The notes under the pieces: generated by a model
Told to the model about the DNA's origin: nothing
The model's input: the letters and a program-made list of their open reading frames with translations, nothing else
Database searches by the model: none
Origin: Polynucleobacter sp.
GTDB lineage: Bacteria > Pseudomonadota > Gammaproteobacteria > Burkholderiales > Burkholderiaceae
Assembly (NCBI GenBank): GCA_016462905.1
Contig: JAEMSI010000001.1
Coordinates: forward strand, 57,967 to 121,966
Direction: 5' to 3'
Length of the DNA stretch: 64,000 nucleotides
Program-made: the position numbers and the translations under genes
Part shown: positions 1 to 7,943 of the stretch, piece by piece
Position numbering within the stretch: the first letter of the stretch is position 1
How the letters are laid out: each line of letters opens with the position of its first letter

Positions 1-43
1 TAACTTATGAGATAACTTATGAGATAACTTATGAGTTAACTTA
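1..43. repeat. 12-bp tandem repeat beside the soxC stop
   Basis: The unit TAACTTATGAGA is repeated about 3.6 times with one substitution (the third unit ends in T). The array runs into the soxC stop codon at 41-43 and may continue beyond the window edge. In soxC's direction it forms the 3' flank of the gene, where soxD would be expected. Every unit contains stop triplets in more than one frame, so it is unlikely to be coding. Function unknown. Confidence 0.8.
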
Positions 44-1399
44 GCCAACCTGAACATTACTCACCTCACCATTGCTATCAATTTTCCAAGATTGAATCGC
101 ATTATTGTGATAAATCGAACGAGTACCTCGCACTGCACGAAGCATCTTGATAGGCGGCTGAACATAAGCAGTTTCATCGATTGCACGCGATTGTAGAATA
201 CAGGGCGAACCATCCCAAACCCAATCGATATTAAAACGCGTTACGGCCTTACTTAAAATCGGTGTTTCTAAACGCGCAGTACGCCAGTGATTACCGCCGT
301 CAACCGAAACATCAACTCGTTTAATTTTCCCTCTGCCAGACCATGCCATACCGCTAATGTTATAAAACCCTTTATCAAGAAGTTGCTGACCTCCCGATGG
401 GGTGGTAATTACCGATTTGCATTCTTGAATCGAGGTGTACTGCCGATGCAAGCCATCGGGCATTAAATCAATGTAATGAATCGCCTCATCCTTGGTGGCA
501 TAGGGTTGATCGCCAACCTCGATACGGCGTAACCATTTGACCCAACTTACCCCTTGAACACCTGGCACCACCAAACGCAAAGGGAAACCATTTTCTGGAC
601 GCAACATCTCGCCATTCATGCCCCATGCCACCAATACATCATCCAATGCATTTTGCATAGCTATCGTTCGCGTCATTCCGGAGCCATCGCCACCTTCGGC
701 CAAAATATATTTCCCTGCCTTTAAATCGGCTCCACATAAATCCAGAAGCGTAGATAAAGGCACTCCAGTAAATTCACAGCAGGACAACATGCCATGCGTA
801 TATTGCACAGTAGGTACCGCAACATTGCCCCACTCTAAGCCCGTATTAGCCCCACATTCAATAAAATGAATACGTGATACCGATGGCAAACGCATTAAAT
901 CATTCATCGTAAAAACTTTACTATTCTTAACCAAACCATTAATCATTAAACGATGTAAATTCGGGTCTAAGTTGTACCAGCCTTGGTGATGACGCTCAAA
1001 ATGTAAACCGTTGGGAGTAATGATTCCAAATAAGCCTTGCAAGGGAGTGAATGCTACCGATGCCGCTGAAACCCGAGTTAAGCCAGGCGACTCCCGACGA
1101 ATTAAATTTTTTTCATACATTGAAGGCATGCCATACGGCTCGCTCGCCACATTTTTGCCTAGGGTAGTTTGCCATTCTTGCTTTTCTAATATGGCAGGAT
1201 CGCCATCTGCCGCTTGCGATAAACCCGTTACGCTCGCAGCGCCCCCAGCCAATGCAGCCAAAAACCCGTATTTTAAAAAACCTCGGCGCGCATCATCCAA
1301 ACCGTTTTTATTGACCTGATCGATAAAATCGGGGGGCAAGAAATGCTCTGGCGCTTTCTGCAAAGACGATTTTTCGGATGGCAAACCTAATTTAGACAT
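41..1399 (-). CDS. soxC: Sulfane/sulfite dehydrogenase molybdopterin subunit SoxC
   Basis: Probable molybdenum-cofactor subunit of the SoxCD sulfane dehydrogenase, which oxidises protein-bound sulfane sulfur during periplasmic thiosulfate oxidation. The 452-residue protein has a twin-arginine motif RRGFLK at residues 38-43 followed by a hydrophobic Ala/Gly stretch, fitting Tat export of a folded molybdoenzyme. The sulfite-oxidase-type domain carries the candidate Mo-ligating cysteine in FIECGANTG (Cys182). A Mo-co dimerisation domain follows from about residue 330 (SGRGKIKRVDVSVDGG). The start codon overlaps the stop of the upstream ArsR-type gene by 8 bp, so the two are translationally coupled. 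soxD would lie beyond the left edge and is not visible. Molybdate transport genes lie divergently close by, which fits the cofactor need. Confidence 0.9.
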   Translation of the reverse strand: MSKLGLPSEKSSLQKAPEHFLPPDFIDQVNKNGLDDARRGFLKYGFLAALAGGAASVTGLSQAADGDPAILEKQEWQTTLGKNVASEPYGMPSMYEKNLIRRESPGLTRVSAASVAFTPLQGLFGIITPNGLHFERHHQGWYNLDPNLHRLMINGLVKNSKVFTMNDLMRLPSVSRIHFIECGANTGLEWGNVAVPTVQYTHGMLSCCEFTGVPLSTLLDLCGADLKAGKYILAEGGDGSGMTRTIAMQNALDDVLVAWGMNGEMLRPENGFPLRLVVPGVQGVSWVKWLRRIEVGDQPYATKDEAIHYIDLMPDGLHRQYTSIQECKSVITTPSGGQQLLDKGFYNISGMAWSGRGKIKRVDVSVDGGNHWRTARLETPILSKAVTRFNIDWVWDGSPCILQSRAIDETAYVQPPIKMLRAVRGTRSIYHNNAIQSWKIDSNGEVSNVQVG

Positions 1400-1781
1400 G
1401 AGCAGCTCGCTTAGCTCTTGGATTTTTTTTCTTACCGGAAATATTCATCTCATCTAAGATACGACCACAAATGGTCTGGCATATTTCAATAGTGGCTGGA
1501 TCCGCAATTGAATAAAAAACAGTAGTGCCCACTTTTTTGCGCGCCAAAATTCCACAGTCGTGTAAAGCCGTTAAATGGCGAGATACATTGGCCTGACTTA
1601 ATTCACATGCTGCAACTACCTCAGATACCGATTTTTCTCCCTTGCAAACCGTATATAAAATTCCTAATCGGGATGAATCGGCCAAGACCGAAAAAAATTG
1701 CGAAACTTTAGCAAACAAGGCGTTTTTCTCCTGATCGCCTAAATCGGATACCTTAACTGACGCTTTTAGTGAACTTGTCAT
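1392..1781 (-). CDS. ArsR-family repressor, probably SoxR-type regulator of sox genes
   Basis: Small winged-helix protein of 129 residues. The helix-turn-helix lies around residues 50-75 (SVSEVVAACELSQANVSRHL) and the wing around GTTVFYSIAD. Five cysteines (two in the recognition region, one in CGIL, two in the C-terminal helix ICQTICGRIL) could serve thiol or persulfide sensing as in SoxR and BigR relatives; that role is inferred. It is the first gene of a unit with soxC, overlapping its start by 8 bp. A near-perfect AT-rich dyad lies 15 bp upstream of the start codon, suggesting autoregulation. The C-terminus is Lys/Arg rich. An arsenic sensor is less likely given the soxC partner. Confidence 0.8.
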   Translation of the reverse strand: MTSSLKASVKVSDLGDQEKNALFAKVSQFFSVLADSSRLGILYTVCKGEKSVSEVVAACELSQANVSRHLTALHDCGILARKKVGTTVFYSIADPATIEICQTICGRILDEMNISGKKKNPRAKRAAHV

Positions 1782-1795
1782 AGCCTGATTCTCTT

Positions 1796-1825
1796 AATAT
1801 GCATATATACGTATATATCGATATT
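1796..1825. promoter_or_regulatory. AT-rich dyad, candidate operator for the ArsR/SoxR-type repressor
   Basis: A 16-bp perfect palindrome ATATATACGTATATAT (1803-1818) is flanked by the further matching arms AATAT (1796-1800) and ATATT (1821-1825), with only the GC/CG pairs at 1801-1802 and 1819-1820 unmatched. It lies between the divergent arsR-type gene and modB, 14 bp before the repressor start. AT-rich dyads in this position are typical ArsR/BigR-family operators; the assignment is by position and shape. A second, smaller dyad (CAATT-G-AATTG) is centred at 1836. Confidence 0.6.
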
Positions 1826-1918
1826 AATCTCAATTGAATTGATTTGCAAACCAAGGAAAACCCTAGTAAATCAATTCCTATACACTTTCTATTCATTTTT
1901 TAATTAACTGGGAATACA

Positions 1919-2560
1919 GTGCTCGATTTTGAAGCCATTTATCTTTCTTTTAAATTAGCTTTTTGCACCCTCTTGCTGATTATTCCCTTGGGCATATGGG
2001 TTTCGCTCTATCTGGTCAATGCGGGGCGAATAAAGCCTTGGCTTGAAGGCTTTTTAGCTTTACCGCTGGTTTTGCCACCGACGGTTCTGGGATACTACTT
2101 TTTAGTCAGTTTTAGCGGTCAACACCTCTTTGGCCAACCCTTGGTTTTTTCTTTCTTAGGATTGCTGATCGCTTCCTTGGTTGTCAATTTACCATTTGCG
2201 ATACAACCTATCCAACGTGCTTTTGAAGCAATCCCAAAAGAGATTCGTGAAGCCGCGCAAATGAGCGGTTTAAATGCGTGGCAAACCTTTCGTCTGATTG
2301 AACTACCGCTGGCATGGAAAGGCATACTTAGCGCAGCTGTTTTAACTTTTGCTCATACGATCGGTGAGTTCGGCGTAGTACTGATGGTGGGCGGCGCCAT
2401 ACCAGGTGAAACGAAAACTGCATCGATTGCAATTTACGACCAAGTGCAATCGCTCGATTCTCAGGGCGCGAGCGCAATGGCATTGCTGCTCCTAATGATT
2501 TCCTTTATTGCAATTGCTCTCTCCTATGGAATTTTAGGACGCAAACGGAGTGTTTCCTAA
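1919..2560 (+). CDS. modB: Molybdate ABC transporter permease ModB
   Basis: Inner-membrane permease of the molybdate importer, 213 residues, about the usual ModB length. Five to six hydrophobic segments are visible (for example residues 9-31, 43-65, 80-95, 137-157 and 185-207). The EAA loop that docks on the ATPase is clear: EAAQMSGLNAWQTFRLIELP near residues 121-140. The start is GTG, with a weak GGGA Shine-Dalgarno sequence 8 bp upstream. modC follows after 5 bp. No periplasmic binding protein gene (modA) is adjacent, so it must be elsewhere or shared. The divergent neighbour soxC encodes a molybdoenzyme. Confidence 0.9.
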   Translation: MLDFEAIYLSFKLAFCTLLLIIPLGIWVSLYLVNAGRIKPWLEGFLALPLVLPPTVLGYYFLVSFSGQHLFGQPLVFSFLGLLIASLVVNLPFAIQPIQRAFEAIPKEIREAAQMSGLNAWQTFRLIELPLAWKGILSAAVLTFAHTIGEFGVVLMVGGAIPGETKTASIAIYDQVQSLDSQGASAMALLLLMISFIAIALSYGILGRKRSVS

Positions 2561-2565
2561 TTCCC

Positions 2566-3693
2566 ATGCTTAAACTTCATATTCAACAGACTTCGCCTAA
2601 TCCGATTCAATTGCAATTAGAGTGTGCTCCTGGCGAATTGCATGCCCTAGTGGGGCCATCGGGTAGCGGTAAAACGAGTACGCTTCGATTGATTGCCGGT
2701 TTACAGAAACCGCAGGGTGGTTACATTGAATGGGCCGGACAAGATTGGTTCAATACTGACAGCAAACGAGGTGCCCTTCTTTCGCAAAGTCCTGCGCAAC
2801 GCTCTTGCGGTTTTTTATTTCAGCAATACGCTCTCTTCCCTCATTTAAATGCCCTCGATAATGTGTTGATCGCTTTGTATAATTCGCCTCACAGCGAATC
2901 ACAACGACGCATTGCTGCCAAACAATGGCTCGATAAAATGGGGATCGGCGATTTAGCCCAGCGCTTACCTGCTGAATTATCAGGGGGGCAACAACAGCGT
3001 TTGGGTTTAGCCCGCGCCTTGGCAAAGGAACCCGGTTTGTTGTTGTTGGATGAACCCTTTTCGGCCATCGATACGCCCACCCGCCAACAGCTCTATCAGA
3101 CCCTAGCTGAAATTCGCCAACAGATGGGTATCTCCATCATCTTAGTCACGCATGATTTACGCGAAGCCAATTTATTAGCCGATCGCATTACGGTGATTGA
3201 TCAAGGCATTAGTTTACAAACCGCTAAGCCCGAGCATTTATTTAAAAAACCCCGTAACGCTCGCGTTGCCGAATTAGTCGGTATACCGAATATTTATCGA
3301 GGCGTTTTTAATCAGGGCCGTTTGCAATGGGCCAATACCTCATTTTCTTTTGGAGTGGTCGACAAAGGCAAAATTCCACCTGAAACTGAAGTGGCCTGGG
3401 TTATTCCCCAAGAAGGAATAGCGCTTGACACCCATCATTCTAGCGATGATGCGTTCACTCCCATACCAATCGAGGTGCGTCGAATTAGCGCCTTAGGACA
3501 AATTGCAGTGGTCCAAATGACCATTATTGGAACCGATCAGGAAATGACTTGGCAAGCGTCTAGTTCGGAGATAAAACGCCTTCAATTAAACGCAGGAATT
3601 AAAGCGACACTAAAACTCGATTGCCAGCAAATTCACATCATGCCCTTAAGACCGATTAATGACCCGCGGCTATTTAAGCAGACCGCCCTTTAA
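2566..3693 (+). CDS. modC: Molybdate ABC transporter ATP-binding protein ModC
   Basis: ATPase that powers ModB, 375 residues. Walker A is GPSGSGKT at 30-37, the Q-loop FLFQQYALFP lies near 83-92, the signature LSGGQQQR is at 138-145, and Walker B LLLLDEP is at about 158-164 followed by the switch His in VTHDLRE. The last ~130 residues form a TOBE/MOP-like molybdate-binding region (around IPIEVRRISALGQIAVVQM), usual for ModC. It is cotranscribed with modB after a 5-bp gap. Its 3' end overlaps the convergent metZ by 24 bp. Confidence 0.88.
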   Translation: MLKLHIQQTSPNPIQLQLECAPGELHALVGPSGSGKTSTLRLIAGLQKPQGGYIEWAGQDWFNTDSKRGALLSQSPAQRSCGFLFQQYALFPHLNALDNVLIALYNSPHSESQRRIAAKQWLDKMGIGDLAQRLPAELSGGQQQRLGLARALAKEPGLLLLDEPFSAIDTPTRQQLYQTLAEIRQQMGISIILVTHDLREANLLADRITVIDQGISLQTAKPEHLFKKPRNARVAELVGIPNIYRGVFNQGRLQWANTSFSFGVVDKGKIPPETEVAWVIPQEGIALDTHHSSDDAFTPIPIEVRRISALGQIAVVQMTIIGTDQEMTWQASSSEIKRLQLNAGIKATLKLDCQQIHIMPLRPINDPRLFKQTAL

Positions 3694-4980
3694 ATCAGCA
3701 ATTAAATCATCCACGCTTTCCAAGCCGACCGCAATTCGCACTAATCCATCGACAATTCCAGCTGCTTTGCGTGCCTCAGGCGAAACCCGACAATGCGTCG
3801 TAGTCGCTGGATTGGTAATGGTTGTGCGCGTATCGCCTAGGTTAGCAGTAATCGAACACAAGCTGGTCTGATTAATTAAACGGAACGCTGCTTTTTTACC
3901 GCCTTTTAAAACAAAGGAAAGGATCGGCCCACCCTCCTTTTGTTGGCGTTTCGCCAACGCATATTGCGGATGTGACTTCAATCCAGGGTGATATACCCGC
4001 TCAATCGCAGGCTGCTTTTCTAACCATTGTGCTAATTTCAGCGCATTATGACTTTGTTGTGTCACACGCAGAGTTAAGGTTTCCAAACCTTTTAAAAAAA
4101 TCCAGGCATTGAAAGCCGACATGGTGGGTCCGGCTGTTCTCACCAAAGGAAATACTTTGCCCATCACAAATTCTTGATTGCCAACAATGGCTCCGCCTAC
4201 TGCACGACCTTGTCCATCAATGTATTTCGTAGCCGAGTGAATCACCACATCAGCGCCAAGTTCAAGAGGTCGTTGTAAAGCCGAAGTACAAAAACAATTA
4301 TCCACCACTAAAATCGATTGAGATTGATGCGCTAATTTAGCCAAAGCAGCAATATCGGCAATTTCCGTCAATGGATTAGAAGGCGTTTCTAAATAAAATA
4401 ATTTGGTATTGGGCTGCACCGCAGCGCGCCACGCTTTTACGTCGGATAAATCAACATAACTCACGCTAATATCAAAACGCGATAGGATGCTTGAAAATAA
4501 TTGAATGGTCGCGCCAAATACCGAGCGTGAACAAATCACATGATCGCCGGCTTTTAACTGCGCCATTGCGGTAGTCAAAATAGCGGCCATGCCAGATGCA
4601 GTAGCAATACAGGCCTCTCCCCCTTCTAAGGCAGCCAAACGATCCTGAAACATACTTACGGTAGGATTAGTGAAGCGCGAATAAATAAAACCTTCATCGG
4701 CATGAGCAAAACCATATTCCGCTTCTTCTGCTGAATTAAAACAAAAACTGGAGCTTAAAAAAATCGCCTCAGAGTGTTCTTGAAAATTATCACTCCGACG
4801 GGTTCCGGCACGAACCGCAATCGTCTCGCGGGCTAATTTTTTAAAATCCAAGGGTTTTCGTTTGGCGGCCGCTGGTTTCGCTTTAGACCCAGAAGATCCT
4901 GCGAATTGAGCTGTAGATACCTTGGTTGCCGATACCTTAGTGACTTTAGCTACTTTAGTTTTAATGGATGACTTCTTCAT
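3670..4980 (-). CDS. metZ: O-succinylhomoserine sulfhydrylase (direct-sulfhydrylation methionine synthesis)
   Basis: PLP enzyme of the Cys/Met metabolism family that makes homocysteine from O-succinylhomoserine and sulfide. The core from about residue 45 matches the MetZ type (ETIAVRAGT, YSRFTNPTV, the PLP-phosphate region ATASGMAAI). The Schiff-base lysine is Lys252 in HSATKYIDGQG. The first ~45 residues are an unusual Lys/Ala/Ser/Thr-rich tail (KTKVAKVTKVSATKV); the next in-frame Met is at residue 110, inside the core, so the tail appears real. It follows purF after 32 bp. The choice of O-succinyl over O-acetyl substrate rests on family resemblance. Confidence 0.85.
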   Translation of the reverse strand: MKKSSIKTKVAKVTKVSATKVSTAQFAGSSGSKAKPAAAKRKPLDFKKLARETIAVRAGTRRSDNFQEHSEAIFLSSSFCFNSAEEAEYGFAHADEGFIYSRFTNPTVSMFQDRLAALEGGEACIATASGMAAILTTAMAQLKAGDHVICSRSVFGATIQLFSSILSRFDISVSYVDLSDVKAWRAAVQPNTKLFYLETPSNPLTEIADIAALAKLAHQSQSILVVDNCFCTSALQRPLELGADVVIHSATKYIDGQGRAVGGAIVGNQEFVMGKVFPLVRTAGPTMSAFNAWIFLKGLETLTLRVTQQSHNALKLAQWLEKQPAIERVYHPGLKSHPQYALAKRQQKEGGPILSFVLKGGKKAAFRLINQTSLCSITANLGDTRTTITNPATTTHCRVSPEARKAAGIVDGLVRIAVGLESVDDLIADLKGGLLK

Positions 4981-5012
4981 ACTGGTGGATCACTCGTTAA
5001 TAATTACTCTAT

Positions 5013-6560
5013 TTAATCATCATTTGCTAATTGCAAATGCAATTGCGAGCGAGCAAAGTCAGCGGTTTCGTTTTGATCTTTACCGCGCTCATCGCCCGCA
5101 CCTTCGGAATTACGCGCAGCCTCTAATGCATCTAAATAAGCCTCACTAATATCACCTGTAATATATTTACCATCGAAACAAGAAGCCTCAAAATCCCGAA
5201 TATTAGGATTAATATCGCGAACTGCTTGCTTCATGTCTTCTACACTCTGGTAAATCAATTGATCGGCACCAATCATTTGATTGATTTCATCGTGCGTTCT
5301 GCCATAAGCTACTAATTCACTGCGGGTTGGCATATCAATCCCATACACATTAGGAAAACGCACAGGCGGTGCAGCCGAAGCAAAAATCACTTTTTTTGCA
5401 CCCGATTCGCGAGCCATTTGAACAATTTCATACGAGGTGGTACCGCGCACAATAGAATCATCAATAATTAATACGGTTTTATCTTTAAATTCGACGCGCA
5501 TCGCATTTAACTTTTGCCGCACCGATTTTTTACGGACCGCTTGACCTGGCATGATAAAAGTACGACCAATATAGCGGTTCTTAAAAAAGCCTTCGCGATA
5601 GGCAATGCCAAGACGTTTGGCCACTTGCATTGCCGCTGGGCGGCTTGAGTCTGGTATCGGCATCACTACATCGATTTTGCTGATATCGGTTTCTGCACGA
5701 ATTTTTTCTGCTAAGTAATCACCCATTTTCATCCGCACGTTATAAACCGTCACGCCATCAATGGTCGAATCAGGACGAGCCAAATACACATATTCAAAAA
5801 TACAGGGGTTTAAAGTGGGATTGGTAGCGCAGATGCGCGAATGGAAATTGCCATCCATATCAATATAAATCGCCTCGCCAGGAGCTACATCACGGACAAA
5901 AGTAAACCCTAAACTTTCCAAGACGACCGACTCGGAGGTCAACATCCACTCGGGCCCTTCTTCGGTATCGAGGCGACCTAAACATAAAGGGCGAATACCA
6001 AAAGGATCTCGAAAAGCCAGCAAACCAAAACCAGCAATCATCGAAACGACTGAATAAGAACCCTTAAGGCGCTTATTTAAATTGGTCACCGCATTAAAAA
6101 TAGCCGAATCCGTTAAAGCAACGCTATTGGTTTCTTTTTGTAATTCGTCCGCTAATACGTTCAGCAATACCTCTGTATCGGATTTGGTGTTGATATGACG
6201 GCGATCACGATACGCCATTTCGCTTCGCAAAATAGGCGCATTGGTTAAGTTACCGTTATGAGCCAAAATAATGCCGAACGGCGCGCTGACATAAAAGGGT
6301 TGCGCTTCTTCTTCGCTACTCGCAGAACCAGCCGTTGGATAGCGAACCTGACCAATTCCCAGATTACCTGTCAAACTGCGCATATTGCGAGTTCGAAATA
6401 CGTCGCGAACTAAACCATTGGCCTTATGCATTGCAAATGAATTGCCTTGCATGGTGGCAATGCCCGCTGCATCTTGGCCGCGGTGCTGAAGGAGTAAGAG
6501 TGCATCGTAGAGCAGCTGATTAACCGGCTGATGAGAAATGGTTCCGACAATGCCGCACAT
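5013..6560 (-). CDS. purF: Amidophosphoribosyltransferase PurF
   Basis: First committed enzyme of purine synthesis, making phosphoribosylamine from PRPP and glutamine. The start is set at the ATG giving MCGIVG because the catalytic N-terminal cysteine must follow the initiator Met; the frame is open 10 codons further upstream but that would bury Cys2. A good Shine-Dalgarno (AAGGGGAT) precedes this ATG. The glutaminase domain covers about 1-230 and the PRT domain carries the PRPP loop VLIIDDSIVRGTTS. At 515 residues it is close to E. coli PurF. The gap to the upstream cvpA stop is 4 bp, the classical cvpA-purF pair. Confidence 0.95.
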   Translation of the reverse strand: MCGIVGTISHQPVNQLLYDALLLLQHRGQDAAGIATMQGNSFAMHKANGLVRDVFRTRNMRSLTGNLGIGQVRYPTAGSASSEEEAQPFYVSAPFGIILAHNGNLTNAPILRSEMAYRDRRHINTKSDTEVLLNVLADELQKETNSVALTDSAIFNAVTNLNKRLKGSYSVVSMIAGFGLLAFRDPFGIRPLCLGRLDTEEGPEWMLTSESVVLESLGFTFVRDVAPGEAIYIDMDGNFHSRICATNPTLNPCIFEYVYLARPDSTIDGVTVYNVRMKMGDYLAEKIRAETDISKIDVVMPIPDSSRPAAMQVAKRLGIAYREGFFKNRYIGRTFIMPGQAVRKKSVRQKLNAMRVEFKDKTVLIIDDSIVRGTTSYEIVQMARESGAKKVIFASAAPPVRFPNVYGIDMPTRSELVAYGRTHDEINQMIGADQLIYQSVEDMKQAVRDINPNIRDFEASCFDGKYITGDISEAYLDALEAARNSEGAGDERGKDQNETADFARSQLHLQLANDD

Positions 6561-6564
6561 TCTC

Positions 6565-7116
6565 TTATCCCCTTGTGGACTGATACACAACAGCCGCCTT
6601 TTTCAAATCAAGTAGCTTGACCCAATCGGGCGGCAACCAGGTCTTAATAAGTCCCATGCCAGTCTCTAGTGTAGGTCTTAATACCGCCTGTTGCCAAGCA
6701 ATACTTTGCTGAATTCCCACTAAATTAGTGAGAGTAGCCAAAACCACCACAATCAGTGCGCCACGAAAAAAACCAAATAAGAACCCTAATAGGCGATCTA
6801 AAAAACCAAGACCAGCTGAAGAAATTAGTGTTTGCATTAATTTACCTATCAAGGCAGCGGCGATTAAAACCGTAATAAAGATGATTAAGAAAGCAGCGCC
6901 ATACTGTAAATCTCGATTTGGGATCACTGCAGAAATCCACTCACTGGCTAAATAAAAGCAATAATGGTAAGAAAGCCATGCGGCTGCAAACCAAGAGGCA
7001 AGCGAAATTAATTCTTTAAAAAGGCCGCGCCAAATTCCCAGCAATGCCGACAAAAGCAAAATAGCCAATGTAATGTAATCGATGATGGTTAATTGCAAAT
7101 GGGCAAGTGAGCTCAT
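6565..7116 (-). CDS. cvpA: CvpA-family inner-membrane protein
   Basis: Small membrane protein of 183 residues with four to five predicted hydrophobic helices (about 10-25, 32-52, 70-92, 100-125). It begins with the family pattern DYITLAILLLSALLGIWRGLFKELISL. CvpA proteins are linked to colicin V production and envelope stress survival; the biochemical role is not settled. It lies 4 bp before purF and 2 bp after the SPOR-domain gene, so it is part of the same transcript. Confidence 0.88.
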   Translation of the reverse strand: MSSLAHLQLTIIDYITLAILLLSALLGIWRGLFKELISLASWFAAAWLSYHYCFYLASEWISAVIPNRDLQYGAAFLIIFITVLIAAALIGKLMQTLISSAGLGFLDRLLGFLFGFFRGALIVVVLATLTNLVGIQQSIAWQQAVLRPTLETGMGLIKTWLPPDWVKLLDLKKAAVVYQSTRG

Positions 7117-7118
7117 TA

Positions 7119-7940
7119 TTATTTAGCTAACTCAATTAATCGCGGCGTTACACCCAAACTTTTTATTTTCTTTTCGGCACTTTCAGCCGCTTCGCGATCG
7201 TTATATGGATTGGTACGAACCACAAATAACTTACTACCATCAGGGTTGGTACGCGTTGTAATGCGGTTATTAATTTTTAATTCCTTCAGTTTTTCAGAAA
7301 TCGCTATTGCACCCTCTTCCGAACTAAAGCTACCCACTTGAACGACGTATTTGCTAGAGGATGTCGGTAGGCCAGCCGATGGCGCACTTGAGGTGCTAGG
7401 GACACTTGGGCTAGTTGCAGGGCTCTGCACTACCTCTTCTCCAGGCGCCAAAGCTAATTTTTTATTCGCTGCGTTTGGTTTGGGAGCACTTGTATTGCTT
7501 TCGGTGACAACTTCTGCGCTTGATTTACTCGCTGAAGATGCTGCTAGCGTTGCACTTGAAGTGCTTGCGGTGCTTGATGAGGGTGACGGCGAATTCGCCG
7601 GCGCAGAATTCGCCGGAGTAGGATTCGCCCCTACAATCGGATTAGGCAAACTCGTGACAATTTGTACTGCAATATCGTTACTTACTTTTTTAGGTTGGCT
7701 ATCGAGAATACGGGGTAATCCGACCACTGCGACCAAAACCAAGGCTGCTGCACCGATTAAGCGATGGCGCGCGCGTTGGCGCTCAGGATCTTCTAATAAA
7801 ACTTCGTCATCTTGGTTATCGGCAGATTTTGTAAGTCGTTTTCCGGCTTGTCGACGAATACCCATAGAGGGTTCAGAACGAGCTCGTACTGAGTTTGAAG
7901 CCGAGTGATCACGTCGAAAAAGTTTCGAAAAAAGATTCAT
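7119..7940 (-). CDS. SPOR-domain (DedD-like) cell-division protein
   Basis: 273-residue bitopic protein. A charged cytoplasmic N-terminus (about 1-58) is followed by one membrane segment (about 60-77, LIGAAALVLVAVVGLP), a long Ser/Ala/Pro/Thr linker (about 100-195) and a C-terminal SPOR domain (about 195-270, beginning KYVVQVGSFSSEEGA). SPOR domains bind denuded peptidoglycan at the septum, so a role in division is likely. The linker includes short DNA-level repeats (GAATTCGCCGG-like units near 7590-7625). It sits in the folC-SPOR-cvpA order seen with DedD in other proteobacteria. Confidence 0.85.
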   Translation of the reverse strand: MNLFSKLFRRDHSASNSVRARSEPSMGIRRQAGKRLTKSADNQDDEVLLEDPERQRARHRLIGAAALVLVAVVGLPRILDSQPKKVSNDIAVQIVTSLPNPIVGANPTPANSAPANSPSPSSSTASTSSATLAASSASKSSAEVVTESNTSAPKPNAANKKLALAPGEEVVQSPATSPSVPSTSSAPSAGLPTSSSKYVVQVGSFSSEEGAIAISEKLKELKINNRITTRTNPDGSKLFVVRTNPYNDREAAESAEKKIKSLGVTPRLIELAK

Positions 7941-7943
7941 GGA

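Noticed and set aside
1-43. Start of a CRISPR array
   Set aside because: Units are 12 bp and contiguous with no spacers.
6561-6590. Ten-codon upstream extension of purF
   Set aside because: It would remove Cys from position 2, where the N-terminal nucleophile must be, and would overlap cvpA.
7351-7908. 185-codon plus-strand open frame opposite the SPOR gene
   Set aside because: Exact antisense to a real gene with a low-complexity Ser/Ala linker; Ala/Leu/Val-rich composition is a mirror effect and there is no ribosome site.
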